Below are positions 57,644 to 64,000 of a DNA stretch of 64,000 bases, piece after piece (the stretch's first letter is position 1; the number at the start of each line of letters is the position of its first letter). The position numbers and the translations under genes were made by a program. The notes under the pieces were generated by a model. That model did not search any database, was not told the origin of the DNA, and saw only the letters and a list, made by a program, of their open reading frames with translations. This DNA is from Phytoseiulus persimilis (Eukaryota > Arthropoda > Arachnida > Mesostigmata > Phytoseiidae), in assembly GCA_037576195.1 (NCBI GenBank), contig CM075102.1, positions 39,056,745 through 39,120,744 of the forward strand, written 5' to 3'.

Positions 57644-60600
57644 CAAAGGACCAGGCAGCTAGATCTGTCCAGTTTCAGAACGCCCGGCTCTGTCTGACCT
57701 CCGAAAGGCTCGGAGTCGGGGTAGTTGGCTTTGAGATCAGATTCGCTGGGATGCGGGAAGAATCCGCTCAGATCGGGTTCTTCGTAACAGATCCGGCGTT
57801 GCTGAACAGCGAATCAACAAGGGAACCTCCGAAAAGTCACTCGGAACCGCACTGCGGAGCACCGAGTACGGCCTTCAAGCCAAAAGCACGACTCGGCGCA
57901 AACGAAGTTCAGAGTTTTGACCGGGTATTCCAAACTCGTTTTTGGAGTCGCGACCCGGGCGGGTCCCGAACGATTGAAGGGTTGGAGGAACGCAACTTTT
58001 CTCCTCGTGAGTCCCCTCGAAGAGAATCACATACTTTTTACTCTCAGGAGAACAATCAGCGAACGATCCGCGAAAAAAATCCCAAAATCTCCTTCGGAAC
58101 TTTTCAATAACTCTTCTCTCGACTCTGGTTCGATGCGGGTCGCCCGAAGAGCGATACAAAAGCAGGGACCGATGAGAGGAAAACTTGAATGAGACACAGA
58201 GAATCGAATAGCTGTACATATGTGTGTGAGAGTTTCGCGGGGAAGTGAGTGAGGGAGCGAGCAATTGAACACGAAAGTGGTGTTTCGAATTGTTCCGACC
58301 CGCGTTAACTTGTGTGCAGAAGGTCGAATCTAAAAAAAGCTCAACGAGAAATATTGTCGCAACGACGCCGCTGCGGCTAGTGGCAGAGGCGGTCCACGAT
58401 GACAACGAGAGCCTCTTCCCGCTCGAGAATTCCCCGATCCAGTGTGGGATTCAAACAGCGATCGAGTCAGTCAGTCAGTCAGTCGGTTGGTCGCTCGCTC
58501 GCTCACCAGCGGAGCATGGATTTCGATTTCCCCAATCGTCACCCCTGCAACCATGCTCATGTGCGTCTCGCTTTATTCGATTAGACACCGCGTGTTAACT
58601 CGATTTGCGTGCTGCCGGCTCTTCACTCGGAGCCGGAGCAGGGCTTGGATAACCGTCGAGAGCACCGACCTGGCCGTAGTGCTGATTGTGAATAAAAATC
58701 CACTTATTTACTTTTTGTCCGATGTTGGTCGCTCGCTGCCCTAGTTGTTGAGGGATCCCGAGTGTTCGAAAAAATTCCGCGAGGCTCCTGGAGGTTCCGC
58801 GGGAGCGAGCGGGATCGCATGGAAGCAGATGCGAGTACAGCACACAGAAGTGAACGAAACGCTAAACGCTCCCTCGTTAACGCGGAGCAATCAAATTTCG
58901 GATATTTTCGATGTTTCTCGGCCCCACCAAGTGCGACTGCGAGTTTCCGCCCTGAGAACAGCCAATCAGCTAACTGACGGACTCGGCGACTTTACAGCTT
59001 GAAGATTCTGCTCGGTGGCTTCAGTTTTGTTGCCGTAGTTGTTACTGCACGCTCACGGCGAAGTGTGGAGCGCGCTTGTTCCAAAGTCGTTCAACGTCTG
59101 CGAAAGTAGGCTTGTAAGAGGGGTAAAAACCGCCAGAAAAGCAACGGCGAGTCGTTCGGCCGAATAGGACGCACCGACGTCAGCGAAGGCGAGCAATTTT
59201 GGGGTGGTGAAAACGAAAAGCTTCTCAAGCCTAATTGGACGCTTCGTATTTGTTGCTGACGCTTCGTTGCCGGTGCCTCCAACTCCCGATGAAAGTTCGT
59301 TGTTTGTTCTTGGCTGATCTTCTCGTAGTTCGCGGTTCGACATTGGCTAGAGCGTTAACATTTCCGAGCGGGTTGACGACGGAACTCGCGACCTTCGGAG
59401 CTGCGAGCCGAGATACTCTCTAATCGAGGCGAAATTCGGAGCGAGTTCTCTCTTCCCGATCCGGGGTTGACTCTGTGCGCGGTGATCACTCGGCGAGTAG
59501 GTTGGCTGATTGTCGAATTGGTTATAAATCAAGCTTTAAGGAGCTCACGATTGAGAATGTCAACAAGTCAGAGAGCCGACACAGATTCGAGCAGCGAGGA
59601 CAACACCAACTAAAACCCCTGCGGAACATCTGGCAGTCAGTCGGCGAGTGAGGCAGTCGGGCGGCGTCGTTTTCCGAAATCAATCCTCGAATGATGGACT
59701 GCGTTGATCTCTGCTGGTGTCTGAGTGAGAGACTCTCTCACTCGATAACAAATAATCACCTACATGGTTGACAGCAGCAGCCACCACCGCCGCATCACAG
59801 GCTCCAGCGCTGTGATCGAATCTTCTCTGGCTGACAGATGTCGCCATACCGGACTGAATTTTATTCAACAGGTTATCGTTATATTTCATGGAAGTGATGG
59901 ATATTCTGAGAAGGAGGACGTTTTGCGGAATCCTGCCGTGGAAAAGCTGGTCAAGAGGAAATCCTCAAGCTCTGGCTCTCAAAGGAATCGGTGGAGTTTG
60001 ATGTAGTGACGTCGTAGACGAGGAGAGAAGCGAGTTCCGAAGTCGAATCCCGAATCATATCCAACCTGCAGTGTATAGAGAGATAGAGAGGGGGAGGGGC
60101 GAGAGAGTGTGTCACCAACGGTTCGATATCAATGGCGCCGCTGAGTCGCTTTGGCGGCGTCGGTGGAAGAGATAGAACCCTCGGAAGACTGGCTCGAGAG
60201 GTGACACTGATCTGTCTGAAACAAAGCGGGTTGCGCGGGTCCGAACAGCTATCCGCAAGAAAGTCCGACACCCAGTCACCCGGTGGGAGACCCTGGTTTG
60301 CAGTCTACGGAGCATGAGAATGGATATGTCGGGTTAGAGTACGGCTTCGGGCGCGAGGTCGGGTGGATATGCGGTGGCTGCTTTCTGCCCGCCTGCTTGG
60401 GTGGGTGCATCTCATTTCGTGCGTTTTGCAATGCCTTCGATTTCGCTCTGTCACTGCCGAGGAAGAACAGATGCGACTAAGAGTAGCGATGCGGAGTAAC
60501 TCGACCAGCCCGAGACGTATCTCTCGAAGAGCTCTCCGACGTTCGGAAACGACTCCTGGTGAAATGACTGAGGGCGTCGCTCGGGGTCCCGAGCGTCGAG

Positions 60601-63600
60601 TTTCGAATCGAGACCGATAAAGAACAACGCGACCCCAAGCGTTGTGTACGGCGCGGGCTCCGCACCACGCGTCCCGGTTTTATCGATGACCGAGGAGTGG
60701 AATTGAAATTTTGGAGCATTCGCACTCTGTCTCGGGCATGCTGACCCGTCCAACTAATTTCCAGCGACGTTCTTTTCAATCTTCTCGATCTTCGATCGAT
60801 GGCCGTAATCGGAGTGGGCGCAACGGAAAGCAGCGAGTGAATGAGCGTCCGAGAAAATAGAATAGGAAGACGATGGGAAAGAGAGAATATGGATAAAACG
60901 ATTCGCCGGCTAAATCGATTTGTCGGCTTTTCGAGGATGAGTCGTGCTACTGATGATGGAACACTTCAGGCTCCCACTAGCAACCAGAGCTCCGTCGAAA
61001 GATGTGCAAGTCTGCCGGTTCCGACGATCGCTCGCCCGTCTGCTCACTCCTCCGTCCGTTCCTCCGCTGGCTGGCTCGCGCAGGTGCGTTGACGGCCACA
61101 ACGAATTGTCAAGAATGAGTATCGCATTGTTCGCGTTTCGTCGGAGCGACGACGGTGAAGATTGAGTAGCTCGAGGACTCGGCGACGAGGATTCAATCCG
61201 ATGCGACAAAAAGAGGGAACAGCGAAAGAAGAAATCATCTACGCCCCCAGCATCATCGAACTCTCCCAATCCAATTGTCCACGCGCCCGCCTCGTCCGTT
61301 CCCCGCGCAGCGACACTCTGCCACGACAGAATCCGTGTTTCGCTACTCAGCTGTGTCTGAACGTCGAAATCTTACCCCTACAGGAGCCGAAGCTTCTGGG
61401 CTGGCCTTCGGGAGGTCTATTGAGCTTGCCACCGCGGACTTCCTATCTGTGAAATCGGAGTTTTCGTTCAAGCGGCCTTCCATCATAGATTTCTGTTCGG
61501 TATGGTTTCTGATTGCCTGATCAGTGGGCTCATTCTGGGGTTCTCTCGATTGTCGGTTGCGATCTCGTTCGCGCGCGAACCGTCCTTGCAGCGATCCTGG
61601 TTCTGGTAGTGTTCGTCGGCAGTCTCACAATGGCGTTGTTCCCGAGGCGTGAACTCGACTAGTAGCTTCCAATTTCGCTCGCATTGAGATGTCAAACTGT
61701 CCAACCGACTGATCGACTGACTGCTGCCTGCCTGCCGGCAGATCCCTTGCTCACCCCCGACGCTCGTTCCGAACTCTCTTTAAATTTCTCTCGACTAACG
61801 GCTGTTCTGGTGCCGCCAACCCAGCCAGCTCACTCAACGACCGAGCAATCAAGCACCGGTCTCCGACAAAGGCAGCGGCTGCAAGCCACACATTTTGCAC
61901 GCCTTTCGAATTTTTGCTGACATGGAACTTTTTTTCTTCGGATTCGTCAACTCAAACGACACGACTCACTCGGACGGAGCCCTGCGCTCGTCGACGGGAG
62001 GCTCTCTCACCCTGTTCATCCGTTTTCGAAATAGTTTCCATCGAATCGTTGAGCGAGAATGTTTTTCAGTTCTGATTTCAAGAATTTCGTGATGACTCCA
62101 TCTTTCTGGATCGGAAGTCGTCGAGATCGGACAACGCCCGGCTCGTCGGTGGGCGAACATCAAACGCACATCAGCGACGTTAGCCTTCGTCCCATGATTT
62201 CCCGTCTTCTGACGGAGCTCGGGCAGATTTCGTTCCCCTTCGCCTTTTTCTCGATCACCCAGCTAGACGGATACGTCACTCAGTCGAGCGTCGATCCTTC
62301 AGACCGCAAGAATGACTGACATCCCTCCAGCTAGGGAGAGTAGAAGAAACGCCGCGGTCCAGACGACGAGCCTTCATGCCTCTTGTCTCTCCGGAACTCG
62401 AGCCAGAGGGAGGTTTCTGGAATCGCTTGAGGTGTGAATTTTGACAGAATAGTTTGTGAGACGATGCCGATCGTTCTCGAAATGAGTTGCGAGACGATCC
62501 GCTGGACAGCATGAAGCTCACAGAAACGCGGAAGAAACGGAAAGGTGTACGCAGGAACGCGAGGAGCTCGCGAACCGGCCCGCGAGGAGGGAGAACGTGG
62601 GCTTTCAGAACTTCGCGTTGCTCACCGACTGCTGTCCAACTAGTGGACTGAGCCGCCGTCCGCGTGCCCCGCTGGACGAGTGGCTCACCGAGTTCGGCCC
62701 GCCCGTCGCTGCTTGTGCTGACCGATTATGCATTATCTGCTCAAAGATAGAAAGCCGGCGAGTCACAATGGAACGACAACTTCACGCTCTCCGTGCTTCC
62801 TGAGACGCGTTCCGGGCCCTCCCGGATCGCGATCCCCGGCTCGCGCGTTTCCCTTGTCTCGCTCAGCGATGGGTCCGTTCTCTCGAGCCCTTCAACTTCC
62901 CTCGCTCGGCTCCTTGCGTCGTCGTCGTCGTTCTTCTACTCGTCTGCTTACAGCGGCCGACAGGATGCCCTCATCCATCTTTCGTTTTCTATTAAACTTG
63001 GTCCCTCCGCGTGGAAGCTGCATCGGGGTGATATGCCGCTGCCGCCGCCGCCCCTTTCACGAGAGACCCGTCCCGACCCCTCCGGTCTGGCCCGGCGCTC
63101 TTTCATTGCTCTCACGATCCCGCTGCCTTGTTTCTTGTTGCCCCCTTGGCTTCTCCTCCAATGCCCTCGATTCCGCGACAAGCTGTACGTCTGTGCAGGG
63201 AAGCACCCGGCGTGCGTGGAAGGGCGAGGGAATTACGTGGAGACGTGATAAGGTTCACGCATGGCTGCGAAGTATCTCACACGAATTCCTCGCGGAGGAT
63301 CTTTTCTCGCACTCGAACTCGGCTCGGAGAGGGAGCTGGAAACAACGGCATTCCGTTTCGAGAGAGGAACGTACAATATAGATGAAAGAAAAGGGGGAGA
63401 AAGGAGGGAAGGAGAGCAGGTTCATGAAGATGACGACTCCGTAGCCCTCCGCAGCGTTCAGACGGCTCACTGCGCGGTATGATGTGAAGCATCTAATCGC
63501 TCCGTGTCCGCTGAATTCCGAGCTTGAGCCCGAGCAGAGATTTCTTGACGGAAACCGGTCAATTTCTCGGAATCCCACACATATAAGTTTCATGACCGCC

Positions 63601-64000
63601 ATGACTCTACTTCCCAAGACATGTCCCTTCAAATCAAAGCTGAGGAACCCCGCAGCCGATTTGGGCCCCGACTAATCCAGTCGGAGCGAAGCAGTTCCGC
63701 TGGAATTCGATGAATCGTGCGACAGAATCGTTTTTGGGGGAGGGGGGCGTTAGAATCAGATTTTTTGAGATACTGCAGGAATCCACTGCTGTTCTTGTCG
63801 CCGAGGCATTACAAGTGCCGATTCCTGAGCTTGTTCATCCGATATCACCCGTGGCGCCATCTGTGCGACTCTGGCTCAACTAGGTGATGGCCAGAATTTG
63901 CGGGAGCTCAAAGTCTTGCCGAAGTATGCATGGGTTGTGTGATAAAGCGCCTTCCCTACTTTGCTTCGAACTCCGTGCTTGACATGCCACTTTGTTTTTC
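57644..64000. other. Unresolved 3' end of window
   Basis: Many frames are open, such as 57751-58110 (+), 58405-57875 (-) and 62728-63381 (+, 217 codons, Arg/Ser/Pro/Leu-rich). No splice chain or motif supports any of them. 4-bp-periodic sequence recurs at 58462-58500, 59632-59665 and 61700-61740. No poly(A)-gene pair, RNA gene or transposon end was recognised. Confidence 0.35.

Noticed and set aside
62728..63381. 217-codon plus frame, among the longest in the window
   Set aside because: It is Arg/Ser/Pro/Leu-rich, two other frames are open over the same DNA, and there is no splice site, leader or motif. It looks like a GC-rich chance frame.

Overview
The window is eukaryotic nuclear DNA of about 50% GC. 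It has no operons or Shine-Dalgarno sites. It has GT-AG introns (mostly 40-150 nt), TATA boxes 25-60 nt before start codons, AATAAA signals and one DNA transposon. An arthropod is most likely, and a mite best fits the clearest homology: a group-7-allergen / JHBP-takeout type lipid-binding domain at 4972-5835. The species is inferred, not shown.

Four things are solid. (1) 3679-5835 (+) is a multi-exon gene whose last three exons encode the group-7-like domain; upstream exons in matching phase add a transmembrane helix. (2) 22383-23111 (+) is an intact two-exon gene for a secreted protein whose C-terminal exon is about one third histidine, with TATA box and poly(A) signal. (3) 19334-20275 (-) is its head-to-head relative: promoter, signal-peptide exon and spacer exon are kept, but the His/Gly exon is frame-broken. 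(4) 38074-38537 is a 464-bp non-autonomous hAT element with matching 8-bp target-site duplications.

The rest is mosaic. I found blocks where open frames join across good splice sites in compatible phase: 2129-3326, 9056-9759, 17337-17756, 33467-33972, 34417-34757, 39116-39842, 56907-57643 on plus; 24716-24221 and 29767-29014 on minus; also 32225-32490 with a 38-nt micro-exon. I recognise no family in most of these. At this base composition chance frames also look protein-like, often on both strands, so these calls carry modest confidence.

By region: 1-6 kb holds a possible membrane-protein gene and the group-7 gene in tandem. 9-10 kb holds a short-intron gene. 10-17 kb has only unassigned frames. 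17-23.2 kb holds small secreted-protein candidates and the His-rich pair. 24-25.1 kb has a Cys-containing minus gene with a hydrophobic tail and a thyroglobulin-1-like exon. 29-35 kb is the densest run of candidate exons. 36-40 kb has terminal exons around the hAT element. 40-56 kb and 58-64 kb are poorly resolved, with many simple or 4-bp-periodic repeats.

No rRNA, tRNA or CRISPR array was seen. The genes show no evident shared pathway; several encode secreted or membrane proteins.
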